64,000 bases of DNA from Pampus argenteus (GCA_036937835.1 CM072879.1:9660001-9724000); one strand, 5' to 3'; counted from the first letter of the stretch, positions 44,801 to 60,124 are shown. Made by a program: numbers and translations. The notes: a model not told the origin generated them from the sequence alone.

Positions 44801-47244
44801 ATATAAAATTGGAAAAATCCTATACCGTCATTGTTTTAATTCAACAATAACAAGATGCAAGGCCCTCACCTGAGGGGACCAGTCAAGACAGGTGATAACG
44901 CGATGTTTCGACCAGTGTTCGTCATAGAAGAGTCTACTGCAGGACAGACTGGAGCCACCTGCCAGGTCTCTGGACACAGACAGCAGAGATAACAGTTAAA
45001 GGACACTACACTTGAATCACACGTCACATTATAACATTTATTATAAATCCGTTTTTAAAGATTTTTTTAAAGGCTTTTTTGCTTTTATTGGACAGTAGGC
45101 AGCGTAGAGGTAGACCGAAAAACAAGGGGAGAGTGAGACAGGTATGACATTTAACAAAGGTCCAGAAATACCAATTTAATGAAAATATATAAAGACAAAT
45201 GAGGTTATGAGGAAAGTATTGTTTAAAGACTAGAGCACTACCTTCCTTAAAACACTGAAAAACAAAGCTGTAAAATAAAATGTTGTTTTGCATCTACAAA
45301 AGGCCTCTATAAGCACTGCCACACCAAGTCAATAACTGTCTATCCAGGTCAATAGGCCATGAATTGAGTCTGTCAGTATTTATCAATAACCATTTAACAA
45401 ATTCAGCATGTTTAATTAATGTGGGGAGGAAGTCGGTCTCAGCTTCAGTATCTGACTGGCATTTGACCCTAGTGAGTCAGTAATTTCAGCCACTGAAGAA
45501 CATGTTCCCTCTGTGGTCAAACTAGATCTGGCCACGTCAGAAAGTAGTACCAGCACAGTTTCTGTTTGTCTGGATCCTCCTACTTAACTCAGTAAGGTCA
45601 AAGTTACCACACCTTCATTCGTAGATCTGAATCCAGGATTGATAATTAAGGGTTAATCTATGTGAAAATGAAAACTGGGCATTAAAAATGTGTTAAAAAT
45701 GTTTACAAAAAAGGCATGTTCATGGAAACTGAAGTAAAGTAAAGGGCCATGGCCTGTTTTAGACATAATCTATATTTGACCACAGGCTTGATGCTTCTCT
45801 GTGGCTGCAGCGGTCAAAGTTGAAGTGAGTCTGTAAAAGAGGCATTCTTCTATAATAGCACAGTGGTATGCTAAAACAGCTTTGCACTTATGACTCTTAT
45901 AACTTCAACCAACACTTTGATAACCTCTATTTGGAGGCAACCCTTCAGATGCTCTCTCAGACATGACAGGAATTTTTAACCCCCTGAGAGTGTGACATCA
46001 GCAGGAAGACATGTATTTTGAAGAACAAAAGCACACCCGTGCCTTGGAGTGACACAGTGGACATGAGTCAGTCTTAGCACATGTTTTAGTTTGAGGCATG
46101 TAAGTAAACACTTGCATGTGCTCTCACATCCAAACACAGACTGTTTCCTTCCTCCTCCTATCACCCTCCTGCTTCTTTCCTGCTCACCCCTCTTTGTCCT
46201 CCAGGTCTCGACCACTGTAGTCAAAGAAGATGTCACTGTCTTCAGCCAGAGCTCTCTCCATCACTCGGATGCTGCATTCAAAGAAACTCTGAAACTCGGA
46301 AGAGTGAAGAATCTGCTGCCTCTCCTCTTCCGTCAGCTCCCGCAACACTGGAAATGAGCCTGTTGGAAGGAACATAGAGACAAAGTGTACAGACAATTTA
46401 TGATTACTTTCATCACAGATTATTCAGAATTTTGGTTTATAAAATGTTAAAAAGTCCACCACACTTTCCTAAAGCCCAAGGTGTCATATTAAAATGTTTA
46501 GTTGTTAGAACTGTCCAAAACCCAAAGATATTAAATTCATTATCACTTAAGACGAAGAAAATTGGAACTTGGAAAGTTGGAACTAGCTTAATTGATTATA
46601 TAAATAGTTACCAATAAATTTTCTGTTGTTGATATATATATATATACTTTATATATACAGTTATATAAAGAGATATATAGTATGTATATGTATATAAAAA
46701 TTCACAAGCCCAAGTGTAATGTCATGTCTACAACTATAAAAGCCTGTGAGAGTACGTCATGTGTTTTCGATGTCATATTAACATTCACTTCATCTCTATC
46801 AAAACCAGAATCACATCCAGGACATAATAAACTACAAACAGTTCCTGATGCATGTTTTCTAATAAAACACTACAGTAGGAACTTCATAAACAAGAGAAAA
46901 ACAAAGGCCTCTGAGAAAACCCGCCTCCCTTTGAACGTAATGGCTGCACAGCAAGGCATCCAGTTTTTGAAGTCACTGTCCCCAAGCACACATGCAACTT
47001 AACACACGCATGCACAGACACACATATATCGACCTTTACCCTGGCTCTTGACTTTGATCCCCCTCTATCCCTTTGTATTTCTTATGAGTTGTCAGAAAAG
47101 ACCCAGTGAATTGAGTGGCAGAGATCAAAGGCCAGACCTTCTAATAGGCCAGGGTGGAGAGGAGACGGATGACTGTGTGTTTATGAGTGCGTGCATACAT
47201 CTGTCTATGTGTGTGTTTGAGTCATACACAGTACAGTCATGGTA

Positions 47245-47277
<33 letters not shown>

Positions 47278-50200
47278 AATATGTCTATCTCATCTGTCAG
47301 TTCATCACGTGTTCTATTTTACCCACACAGGGCCTGTGCCTTTTCTACACACACACACACGCGCACACACACTCAGTTTCTTTCCACTTTGAAGTGTGGT
47401 CGAGGGGTCAAGGGACAGGTTTTTAATCAGTGCTGACCCCTACATGCCACTGAGCTGATATGCAGGACCCGCCTTAACCCTAACCTTAACCGTAATCTAC
47501 CCCCACCCTTCCATCTGATACACCCATAGGCTGGCAGAGGGTGTCACACACACGAGTGACCGTTTTTCTTGACAGCTCGACCAGCAACATGTGAAAAGTC
47601 AAGGGAAGAAGAGGACTGAAGGATGAAGAATGGGAAGTTGTGTATCCGAGGTAACAGAGGGGTGAAGTTATATATTAAGTTAATTTATACAGAGAGAAAA
47701 ATATTAAATTAAGAAAACTGATTATACAGTTTTTACTGTTTCCTCATGCATCCATCATGTACCTTCTTTGGTTTCCTTGCAGTCGTCTTCGTCCTGCTGC
47801 TCTGATTCGGGGCCTGGCTTTGCCTCCATCATCTCCTCATCTTCCTCTTCCTCCTCTACTGAGGAAAAAAAAACAAAAGAGAAGAGAGCACTCATGTTAA
47901 TCAACAGCTGCTCCAATTTTCCCCCGACCTCCCGCTGTGTACCTCCTCCCCCACTTCTTACCAAAATAATTATTCCCAGACATGCACTGGTACACCTGAC
48001 TAACTAACATTTAGTCCAAATGGTCTTTCATTTACAAACATAGGAACTTATATTTCTTTTTAGAAAACACAAAAATATAAAGCACAATTGACATGACTGC
48101 TGTATATGTATATTAAATATATAGTACATATGTCTTGGGAAAAGAAATATAACAGGAAACATTTCCGTGTTGCGGCTGAAGCATATGTTCACATGGCCCA
48201 CATGTGTGGACAGTGTGCACGCACATAAAGAAACACACAGACAGCAGGAAATGTCAGAGTTGTGTGTGCTCTCCTCTCTTTCTCTCACCTTTGACCCCAA
48301 ACTAAGAGATCCAATGGTGTGTGTGTGTAAAAGGGGATTCCCTTTGCATTCCCCCTAATCAGGCTCTGCAATTACACCCGACTCTCCAGGATTTATTGTA
48401 AGTATGTGCGGCGTGTGTGTTTGGATGGAGGTGGGGTTCAACTATGAAGGGTTACTGTCAACATAGGCACCTGTTTGTCAGCTACTGCCCCCCAAAAACC
48501 CCTCCATACCCCTCGGGGTATGTGTTGGTAACCCTTGCCAACCTCTCCTCCTCTTTTCTCCTGCTCCCTCCTTCTGAAACAGATGCTGAAAGATGGGGGC
48601 CTCTCTGAAGACCTCTTAACACCCTGACACCGCGACCAGACACCTGCAGTCTGCCAACACACACGCTACGTGCACACACATACAATCGGTCTTTCTGTCA
48701 CTCTCAAATGCACACACCCAGGGCCATCACCCACAGTGCCAGGGGTGGCGAGGGGTTAACTGGTGCAGGGTCAAGCCGACAACAGTCGCTCAGTCCAGCG
48801 GGAGGAAGTGACTACATCACACTCTCAGACTTGTCCTGTCTCTCTTTCTCTCTCTCTCTCATACACACACACACGTCAGGGTGTGTTTAACACAGCTGGA
48901 GTATGGCCTGGGGCACTGTTAAAACTACTCGCTCAAGGGTTGCTCTTACACCGATCATTTACTACTTGGACTTGCCTAAGCTGCTGATGAACTCTCTGCT
49001 ACTCTGTTAAAAGCTACAAATACAAGTATAATTAATGGACTAGAAATACTGATATTATTATGCATTACAATAAATAATTTCTGTCTTTTATTCATTATTT
49101 CAGGCTTCCCAGTACGTCCCTCTCTTATCCTCGTATTTTCTTTTCTTTTTCGCTTCCAAGTCAACTTTTGATATATGACTTTAATTTTCATACTGTGTGT
49201 ATATAATAAATGACTAAGCTAAATCAAACACATGGCGGTAGAGCTCGGGTCCAAGTTGGTGGTTAACAGCCAGCTGTAGCGATCCAAACACCAGTGACCC
49301 ACCAGTATGGAAGAGAGACCAGAGAGGACCAGACAGGCAGGCTGCCAGACTAGCTCCATTTCTGAACTGCCAAAACAGACAAGCTGCAAAGAGAAACGCA
49401 CCGGTATATTGCTTTTAAAAAGTACAGATTTTAAAGCTATAATTCTCTCTCTTTTTTATTTTTTTTTTGCTATGCATAAGTCACTCTTCTTCTCCGCAAA
49501 CTGCAATGACTGATCTGCAAACTATGGGATGTGATGAAACAGCAAAATAATCCTGCTAATCATCTCAGTGTAGTAACTTTCATTGTATCCTATTATACTC
49601 TATTCTGTCCTATTCTATTTTCTTGACCTTATGTGACTGGTCCGGTGGTTGGAATGTGTGGTGATGGAGATGGGAGGAGCGTCAGGAGAGGAGAGAGAGA
49701 GACCACATTGAGGAGCGGTCAAACTGTCAACCCCCAGGACCACAGGACTCTGCAGCAAGGCAGCATGATTCATGGCCTATGGGTTACCTCACTGAGAGGA
49801 GAAGGTCCAATTCCCGTATGAAGATATTGCTGATTTTGTTGCCAGCAGCCATGCATCAAGTTGTTCTGTCACAGTCGCGCACCAAAAATATCCTGGCTAT
49901 TTCCTTTGAATGGAAATTTTAGATACATTTCTATGTGTACTTACAGTAAAGCAAAAGCTATATTGCGGTAAATGGTCCTGGAAAGTAGGACTCATGCGTT
50001 AAGGAATAATAATATCAAACTTTATGTAAAAATGTACATGCAAACACACACATAGACACTACAGGGTTTCCTGCTAAGTTAGAAAAGAAGCAGGGAGGGA
50101 TATCAGAAGAGGCAATCTACCACAGTTTGTCTGCCAGAGTGTCTGCCTGCTACCCTGTAAGTATCTGCATACTTTCTTGTTTCCACCTCATTCCAGTCAC

Positions 50201-53200
50201 GGGATGCTTTTTCTTTCCACCTGCCGCTTAATACCGCTCCTCACTGCAGGACAACAGGTTAACTGGTATCCTCCCCCTCGCCGCCGATGGGGGTCCACCT
50301 TGATGAAACTCTGCTTGGGGGCTTCCGTTTTGGCCGGCTACACACTCGGGGTAATGATATCCTCTGTAGCTCGGGGCCGCCACATCTGGCTGCCTCAATC
50401 TTCCCCCGGCTGCTTTCTCATGCTGACCGGGCCCAGTCAATTCAATATAGCGCAGCAGGTATGTAGACACACAGATTCATAGTGTGAAGATACAAACACA
50501 AGTACATACGCGCACACACAAGTGTTTGTAAAAGGTATAAGCGCACATGTGAGAGGCATGTGAAATATTACACACTATTGTTATATTGGTGACAGTTGGA
50601 TACTAGTAATATTATAGTATATGAACCTTCAGTGGAGTTACAACTTACATCAAAAAACATCTTATTGTCACACAAAATTGTGTCATCAAAATGAATGAAT
50701 CCAAGCAACACTGGGACACAGTTCATTGTACTGAACATCAGTTTGATTTTTTCTGGTTTTCTACATAACAATTCACTTACTTTCTCGTTCTGGAGCTTTT
50801 GACTCTATCGATAGTTATATGTTTTTTTTATAATTCTGAGCTATTTTCTACAATTTAACACAAATTTGCCATATTGTGATATTTATTAAAATCAGGAAAA
50901 CTATATGAATTAATACTGTAATATTGATTTCATCCTGTTGCCCAGCTAGTCACAGTGAAAGGTTCTGTCATACGTTTTGCATTGAATGGAAATGATTACA
51001 GAGATTCTCCATAAATTGATTACTCTCAGACAGAGGCTTTGTAATTAGCAAGTATTCAGCAAACTAGCTACTGTATTAACACTTTATTATAATGTTTTCA
51101 GTGCACAAGGCTATTGTTAGCCTGTATAGGCATCATTATTGCTTTTATGGACTAACATAAGTGAGATAGTTCAGGTGAGAGTAATGAGCTGATCTGTTTG
51201 TGGAATACAGAAAACATAGTCTTAATGAAGGTTGACGCACCGCTGAGAGTTTCATTAGCTTAAACATCTTGTATTATTTCACAGTAGGCAGCTACTATCG
51301 AGCCTGTGGAGAGAAGAGTTTTTAAAATACTGACTGCACATATTAAAGTTGCACACTGTCCTCTGCTTCCTTCCTAGCTAGTACATAAAGCACAATGGCA
51401 TGGTGGCATGTGTTTGGTAAGGATCAAAGCCTTAGCTGACCTTTTATTCTGAACCATATCCATAGTAAGTGCTAGTGCTGAAATGCGTGTGCTTGCGCAT
51501 GCTCGGAGCGATTGGCATAGCTATCAAAGAGCTGTGTGTGTGTGTACAGAGGGAGGATAAGACCAGGCCCCAAGTTTGTCATTGACTACACTATCGGAGC
51601 AGAGTTTCACATTTATCGTGATGGTATGGCCGTGACTACACAACTGAGGCACACATGAAATTTGACAGTACTCATAATTTTAATAGATCTCTATCGTATT
51701 AATCACAAAGAAAAAGAGATACTGATATGAGAGGGAAGAGGCGGCAGAAGCAGGAGGAAGAAATCCAGAAGGATTTTAAGGGATCCCACGTACTGGGAAT
51801 AACCCCACAACATCATATACACACTCATATGGGCACACACACACACACACACAGTTCGCAGGGGTTCTGGGAGGTTGGCTGTTGAGAAGACCACAACACA
51901 AGCACTATGCAGAGGAGTAGGAGGAGGCCAAGACAACTTGAAAGGCTCCTCTAATGTGGCCCTGGCACGACACACACAGACACACACACATATGCATTAA
52001 CTTCACTGAGAACAACTCTTATTGTTAAGGAAATACACAACACAGACATACACACACACACACACACACATCCTCCTCTTCACCCCTTCATGCATTACAT
52101 ATGACCTGAGGCATCAGGGGAATTCTCTTTTTTTTTTTTGTCCCACCTCCAGTAATATAATCCTTGTAATCCAAGAAGCAGAAAAAAGATTTATATAACC
52201 ACACTAATTCTACACAACTGACATAAAATGACGCAATCCTGCAAAAAAAATAAAATATGATCTGATATGACTACGTGAAACATGTCACCATCTCATTAGT
52301 TTTAACAAAATACCTATTCATAGGCTGATGCAACATCTCTGAACACAAAGACAGTGCTTGTGTACTTCTCAGTCCTTATAGCTTCTTACAGTTGGAGCTA
52401 CAATGATTAGTCAACGAACTGACAGAAAAATGTATCAACAACTATTTTGGTAATCGATTAATCGTTTTAATCAAAAATGCTAAAAAATCTTCTGGTTTCA
52501 GCTCGTCTTCTTTATGCTTTTTGGGCTGTTAGTTGGACATAACAAGACATCTGAAGTATGCATCCTTCAGTCATTTTTTTTTACTGGTATTTATGACATT
52601 TAATAGGCCAAACAATGACTTGATTAATCAAGAAACAATAACAAAAATAATTGTTAGCTGCACCCCTACTTACACAATTCAGCTTAAGAACTTAGTTCTC
52701 TTGCTTTGGGACATTAAAGCTGTAACGTGATGTTTTCAGCCATCTGGAACAAACTCACGGTCCATTTCTGTGGTACGTACTCCCAGAGATTAAAACAAAC
52801 TCTACTCTACATTATTTTTTTATGCTTCTGACAGTTAGATCAGTCATGCTGCAAAGTACCAGTCATGCAAGCCTGCTACACACTTACAAGAATCCTACTG
52901 AACTGTAGAAAACCTGATACACAACACTTATTATGCTCCCCGATTTAGAGCTGGATGACGAAGTTGAAATCAGTATCGTGTTGTGACACGGTGGAAGTGA
53001 TCACATCTGTCTGGGACAAATTGATCACTATGACCCACTATGACGGGATGATTATTAAGCAGATGATTACTATAAGCAATATTATTTATTTATTTCTCAT
53101 GCAGATTACTATCTAATTGACATTTATATATCTATTACATGAATATAAAGTAATGAAATAGACATCTTCAGGAAGGAGGCAGGTTGGGTGGATGGTTAAG

Positions 53201-56200
53201 TAGTTAGATGGGTAAAAAGTCCAAAAAGTGGTCTGAGCTGCAGGAGACCGCTGTTTGCATCCCGTTTCCAACCACGAGTGTCACGTTTTTAACAGAGTCA
53301 GGACATTTTTTTTTTTTTTTAAACGTTGTGGTGTTTACTGTTGCCATGACGTCAAAGGTTGCTTTGACAGACTACGTTTTTTTTTTTTTATTATTGAGAG
53401 AAAATTATTGAGTTCTGAGAATCAATAACAATATTGAAATATTGCCTAGCCGTACCTGGCTAGAGAAGCACTGCTAACATTTTAGTGGCAACAAGTACCA
53501 GCCAGTTTGGACAGCAAATTGATGGGTTAGATCCAGCCATGCAGTGATGTCGAACAGATATTTTTCCAAAGGGGTGAGAGGGCAGACCAACCTGCTCAAT
53601 AATCTTACTGATCTGTAGGTGGTCAAGGCAGACAGGTCCGCATTCACAACCTTTTTACAAAGAAAACGTTTTTCCAGAGGCACAACATCACATGAGCCTC
53701 CTACAAAGTTGGTCGAAAGTTTAGTAATCGCTTGTTAAAATACTTATTTTCTCACTCAGGATTTTCAGTTAAGTAATTGTTAAACATCAGGCACTAATAA
53801 TCCTTACACTTACTTTTCTTAATTCTACTCTGGGTGTGTTTTTTTCCTGCTTTCCATTTGTTTTAATAGACAATAATGCTTAAAATTCATCACGGTTCAT
53901 CAAGTCATGATTGTCACAGTAGGGGTAAAAGTATTCCTCACATACACACACATTAGCAGCAGGACCTGATGTAAAACTGGTGAGGCTAAAACCCGCAGGA
54001 TGATTTAAACTAATTCATCTCTTCACCACACTAACCCACACTGATCAAACACTGTGTATACTCTATGTGTGTGTGTGTTCCAGGTTTGTATACACCCGGG
54101 TCTACACCATATGCACATGAGCATGCCCACACATAATCAGCTTTCATTAATGCAGTCCATTCAGGCCTTTGGGGGTCTGTGGCCAACTCTGCTGTGTGCT
54201 GTGGGTGCAGAAGATCCTCTCTCTCTCTGTCTCACTCGCCTCTCTCTTTTTTTTGCAGTGCCATCCAGTCTTGGCCCCGACCCAGACCCACATCTTTAAA
54301 CTGAGCCATCATGCCACGCCACGCCATGCTCTGAGCCTGGCCACAGGGCCCTGATTAAAACCCATGACTTCAAACTTTCCAAACTGTCAAAAACCCAGTC
54401 AGAGAGAGAGACAGAGCGAGAGAGAGAGAGAGAGAGAGAGAAAGAAAAGGTCTTAACATAAAATCACTGCTGTGGCATCAACTCTCTTTTCAACACGTCA
54501 TCTGAGCAGGGATTTATGTCACTCAGAGCGTTTGATTTGTGTGTGGCTCATGGTGATTGGTGGTCTGTGTTTGCTACTTGGATGACGATGGTGTTTCATT
54601 TAGTTTTAATGTGAGACGGACAGATGGGACAAACTGTTTTTATAGGTCCTGCTACAAGGCATGGACCTTGGTTGAAAGAAGCAACAAACAACAATTGACA
54701 GCACCTCAGCAACACCGTCAAACAAATACATAAATCATCATAGGGAAATTAACCTCAATAACTTGAATAGAAAGCACTGCCCATCAATCCACTGGATTTT
54801 TGTTAATAAATTGGGATTAATTGTAAATATCACAATTCAATTTTATCTGATACTGATTTATAATCTAAATCTTTGACACTTTTCTTTGGTGAGAGTTTGA
54901 GAGTAAACTGTATGTGCCAAGAGTGCTCCCTGCTGGAGAGTTGCAGAATAGCATAACCACACTGCAGCCAAACAGAAAACAGCACGGCTATCAAATTTCT
55001 CAAGCTGTAAACTGTGATAATGATCTGGAAATTTAAGGCCTGAATCAGTGGCAACTAGAACAGTTGATTTGGAAGCAGCTTCCATGGTTGACTCAAATTG
55101 AAAGTGAAAACTATTTGTAGTGTAATTTCAGCCTTGCATGATGAAAAATTAAATTTTTACTTTACAAATAATTTTGGAGGGTTTGTTATTGAATGGCTGA
55201 CTAGTAGTGTAAAGTATAACTTGACATGTTAATAAAATCAAACTGTAACAACTAACTGAAGCAGGGCTATAAGCTGCAGGCTAGTTGTGGCAGTGAACCA
55301 CTACCCTCTCAAATGAAAACCCCTGGAGAGTCGAAGGGATCTCGTTGTACAAGGGAGACCACCCAGGCAAACGTTCAGAACCCACTGTTGTTTTACACAC
55401 GAATAAAAAAATGCAACAAGGGTGGGGTTGGGGGGAGGGCATATGTCAAAAAGTCAAGTTCAACAAAATACAAGGGAAAATGGGGAAAAAAAAGAACACA
55501 GTTGAAAAGAGAAAACATGTGAAACTGTATTCCTACTCATCACAGTCACTCATCAGATGGCAAATATTATTTTGGATGATGGCCATTTTATCAAAGAAAG
55601 AGAAACTGAGAGGTGAGGGAAGGAGATGAAGAAGGGGTTCGTGTACCTTATTATGCAGTGGTCACAGGGGAAAATTGCAATCATCTGTGACTCGATTGGA
55701 ATACCTTACACACCGTGAAAAACATTATTTTTCTCTAATATCAAGAGTTTCTTTGGGTTTTGACTGCCACAGCCATTTTAACAGAGACCACTTGGGACTC
55801 TGCATCAATTTTGGGAGTGAAACAAGAGGTTGTGCCCCTTTTGAGGGCAATGACGATGAAAGCAAAACTCAAGAGCTGTTTTATGAAGAGAGAAAGTGAG
55901 AAGCGCCAGACGATTATGTGCGTCTGCAGGGAAAAGACGATCATAAAAGCAAAACGTCTGATCTGAGAGTGTGTATGTGTGTGTGCGTGTGTGTTTGTGT
56001 GAATGTGCATGTACATTTGGTTTAAGTAGTATCCCTAGAAGCTGCTTCTTCGAGACAATATCTCATCTTATATCAGTCAAAGTCCAAAAGTCACCGAACA
56101 TACAAGTTTTAGACGTACTTTCAGTAGAACAAATTCAAAGTAAAACAGTACATTTTGTTCAAGGGTCCTTTGGGTGCACTCACTGTGGTTATTCTTAACA

Positions 56201-56206
56201 TGAATT

Positions 56207-56288
<82 letters not shown>

Positions 56289-59200
56289 CTGTAGTAGCTG
56301 CCTGGCTGAAACAGCAACAATGTATGAGACAAGCACTTCCATATGTGGCTGCATATACATACGCACATACACAGACGCATACAGAAACATATAAGTACCT
56401 AACCATGCAAAACGCACACTCGTGCAACCACATTCCTCCCTCCAGGACCTTGAAAACTTCCCACAAAACCCTCAGTCAAGTCGGTTTCATATAGAGTAGG
56501 AGCGTGTTACATTCTCTGTTTTTATTTGAATGCACTGCAGCTTCACAGCAAACATAAGATAAATTGGCCGAAGGAACTTAAAGGACCTCAGAGTTGTGAG
56601 TGTTCGGTAGAGTATGAGGCTTAGCCTGTAACAAAGGTTCCCAGCTGGACATGAACCAAAGATGTTGCGGTTTATGGTCAGCACCCTAGGCTGTGACCAT
56701 CCGGGTGCCCCTGCATTTTTATTGCATTTTACAAGTCAATTTTTTGTATGAATATAAACATGGCAACAAATGTACCTACCGGTCTCTGTGCTGCCATGTA
56801 GCGGGCCGTGGCCTTCACAATTTTACTGGCTAGACGCTGTTTCTCCTAAAATCGAAGCACACTATCCTCCTCCACACAATCGATAGATTAAGGAAGTTCT
56901 ATATAATATTAAACTCAAGAAACTTTGATTCTCTCTCATGGGATCAATAAAAAGGTTTAATAAATTTCCCCCAGTAAAAATGTATTTCCCCTAAATTTCC
57001 TTATCCCTTTTCTGCGCGCCCCAACCCTTTGTTTAGTTTCTTTCTTTGTTTTTTTTTCCCTCTTTGTCTGAGTGGTTCACAACCTGAGTTGGTCGGGTTC
57101 TGAAAATGTCTTGTCTCATACTGTTTGTAATGCACTAACTGCTGAAACTCGACAAAACCAATAAAGAGTTGAAAAAAAAATCACATTGATGAGATTCAGA
57201 CACAGATTGTTTTGGTGACAATTCCAATTCACTATTCCCTATTGAATAAAATCCAGAGGGACATTTTCAATGTAACTGTTGATAAATAACTACCAATTCA
57301 CGACCAGTTGAACGACATTTAATATGTTTAGTTTGTGGGGAAAAAACACAAAAATAAACACTCTAATTGGACCAGTGTGCTGCCAATGGTCAGGATCATT
57401 TCATACATTTGCAGTTTGGTTTCTTAACTGCTCCATTATGGGATTATGTAGCACTCAGGTGACATATGCACATGTGTATGTGTTGGTTATTACTAGTTAT
57501 TATGTTAGTCTGCACATGTATGCTTACATTTATGAATCTGTATATTTATGTGTTGTGTGTGTGTAAATACAAGAATGTGTGTCTTCAGACTAGTGCTTGG
57601 AAACAGGTTTTCTCTTGCAAATAGGCACAATTACCAGTCCACATGTAAAAAAAAACAACTTTTATTGCAATATATATATATATATATATACATACTTAAG
57701 GAGTGAATTGCCAACTATCTACTCAAGCTGTACAGAACCTGAAAGCAAATGGGCCAGAAAATACTACAAGGGGGGGGGGGGGGGGGGTCATACGCACATA
57801 CTTTTGCATACAGATGTGCAAACATTCACACTTACACTCTTGACCCCATGAACCCTTAACTCTAACTAAGGGGTTTTCCAAAGTTGCAACATCAAATTAT
57901 ATACACACACACACACACACAGTTGTATTACTGAGGTTGTCCTTGTGGGTCACTGCAAACAATTACTGCTGGAATATCATAACTGCATAACTGCTACAAC
58001 GTCCCTCGGTGGCCTCCACAGCTTCTACTCCATTTGTTTCTCTCTTGGCCTTTCTCTTCCATCCCTCTGTTTATTCTCATGCGTCTTCTCTTAATATTAT
58101 ATATTGTTTCCTTCTTCCATCTCTTCATGTTCCCTCTATTTCTTTGGCCACCTTTCTACTGAGGCTTATTATGGGTCTTTTAAGGCTCCACTGAGCGAAA
58201 CCAATTTACTATGAAGTGGGTCAGGCTCACGCTACACCCAGGCCAACCTGCACACATGTGTACGTGCACAACCACACGCACAAAATCTCCTTGACCTTTC
58301 CATCTTAAGTAAACACACACATACACACACACACTGATAGTTATCTTCAGATTGGGATCAGTTGAGTAATAGAGAAGGTTTGTCAGAGTACTGGCTGGTC
58401 CAGATACGCTATAGAGGGAGAAACAAAGAGGGAGACAGAAAGGTTGCCCACATTTTACTGAAACTATGTGAAATCTCACTCCCTCTACCATGTGTAGAGT
58501 GTTTGGAACTTGGCTCTGCAAAAGTTTGACAGACATGAAGCGAATGGAACATATGATATGCTGCGGTTATGCTGTAGACATGAGTGGCGAGTTTACAGCC
58601 TTCAACGGTGTCTACAATATTGATAATTACAGTGAACGGTGATAATTACATTTTTATTTTACAATGTCAGAACAAAAATAAAAAAACGTGTAGCAAATCT
58701 AGGACTGTCAGGATAAAGCTTTCGCTGAGCCAAAAATCTGAGTCCGACCCAACTCTAATTTTACGAGCCAGTGCCCAAACTGTCACTATACTGACATGCT
58801 ATTAAAATATTCAAAGATACAGTTGGGCTGGATTTTTTTTGGTGAAGTAACAGCAATCTGTACTTCTGTGCATTTTCTACTCTTTGAAAGTCAACATCAG
58901 ATTTTTTTAAAATACAGTAGTTCTTTCAGTAATAGGTTAATAATTTCTATCACATATTAAGTAGACATACTTTTGTATTGTTTTGTTGAATGTTACTGAG
59001 TTTGTCCAGTAGTTTAGTTTATGATTACCCTCTGCAAAACAAATTTCAAACCGCCTCAGATGTACTTTGCACTAATTAGCAAATGTTAGCATGCTACTGT
59101 ACACAGTAAACTAACACGGTGTCATCACCTGTTAAACATCAACATGTTGGCATTGTCATTGTTTCTAAGCTCACAATAGATTTCAGCTCAAAGCACTTCT

Positions 59201-60077
59201 CTGTATAAGTACAGCCACATGGAGCTGCTAGCATGGCTGTAGACTTTTGTGTTTTTTTAACTACTGGTCAACGGGTGTGTTGAAACGTGTCCACCTGTCT
59301 TTGAGTATTAAAAGACTTTTATTTCTGATCTGTAGTGGCTATCATTGCCTTTGTTGTCTTTATAAATACCATACTTATGTTCAGAGAAACTGAGGAAACA
59401 TTTCTGAGTTTTCTGAGTTTCTGAGATAGTTTCAGTGTTTATATTATGATTCAGTTTCGTAAAAGCCAATTTAAAAATGAAGCCACTATTCTTTCTCAAG
59501 AACACTTCAGCACGGATAGACACAAGACAGAGGCATGACACCAACACCAACTATTCTTCACACACTTTGTTTGACCTCAGTAGGTTAGGTTACTATCACA
59601 CACCATGTTAGACCTTACTTTATTTCGCTGCTATGTACTTAGACAAAGCGTCCGTCCCTCACGACAAGCGTGTCCATTCATACCCATTAGGAGAGTAGCA
59701 AATAGCTGGAGCCAACCGTGACTGGGGTTAATCCGATTGCCTGACACAATGGACACTCGGGACAGACAGATCACTGAGCAGCCAATGGGAAAATGAACAC
59801 ACATAGACAGCTACACATGATGATTATAGAAAGGAAAATTGGTCACGGAAATGAAAAGCCATATCATTAACTGGTTTAAATGAGAGTCACACACACACAC
59901 GTGTTCACAAAGTCAAATCAATCCAATTTGATAAAGTTGCATTCAGGCTCAAACACACACACTCCTATAGATATGATATGAGAACTGGGGAGGTCAGAAG
60001 TTCATCAGCCATGAGAGAATCCCTGAGTCATCTGTCAATGATTTAAAGTGATTATGATGAGACTACACCGATCCTTC

Positions 60078-60124
<47 letters not shown>

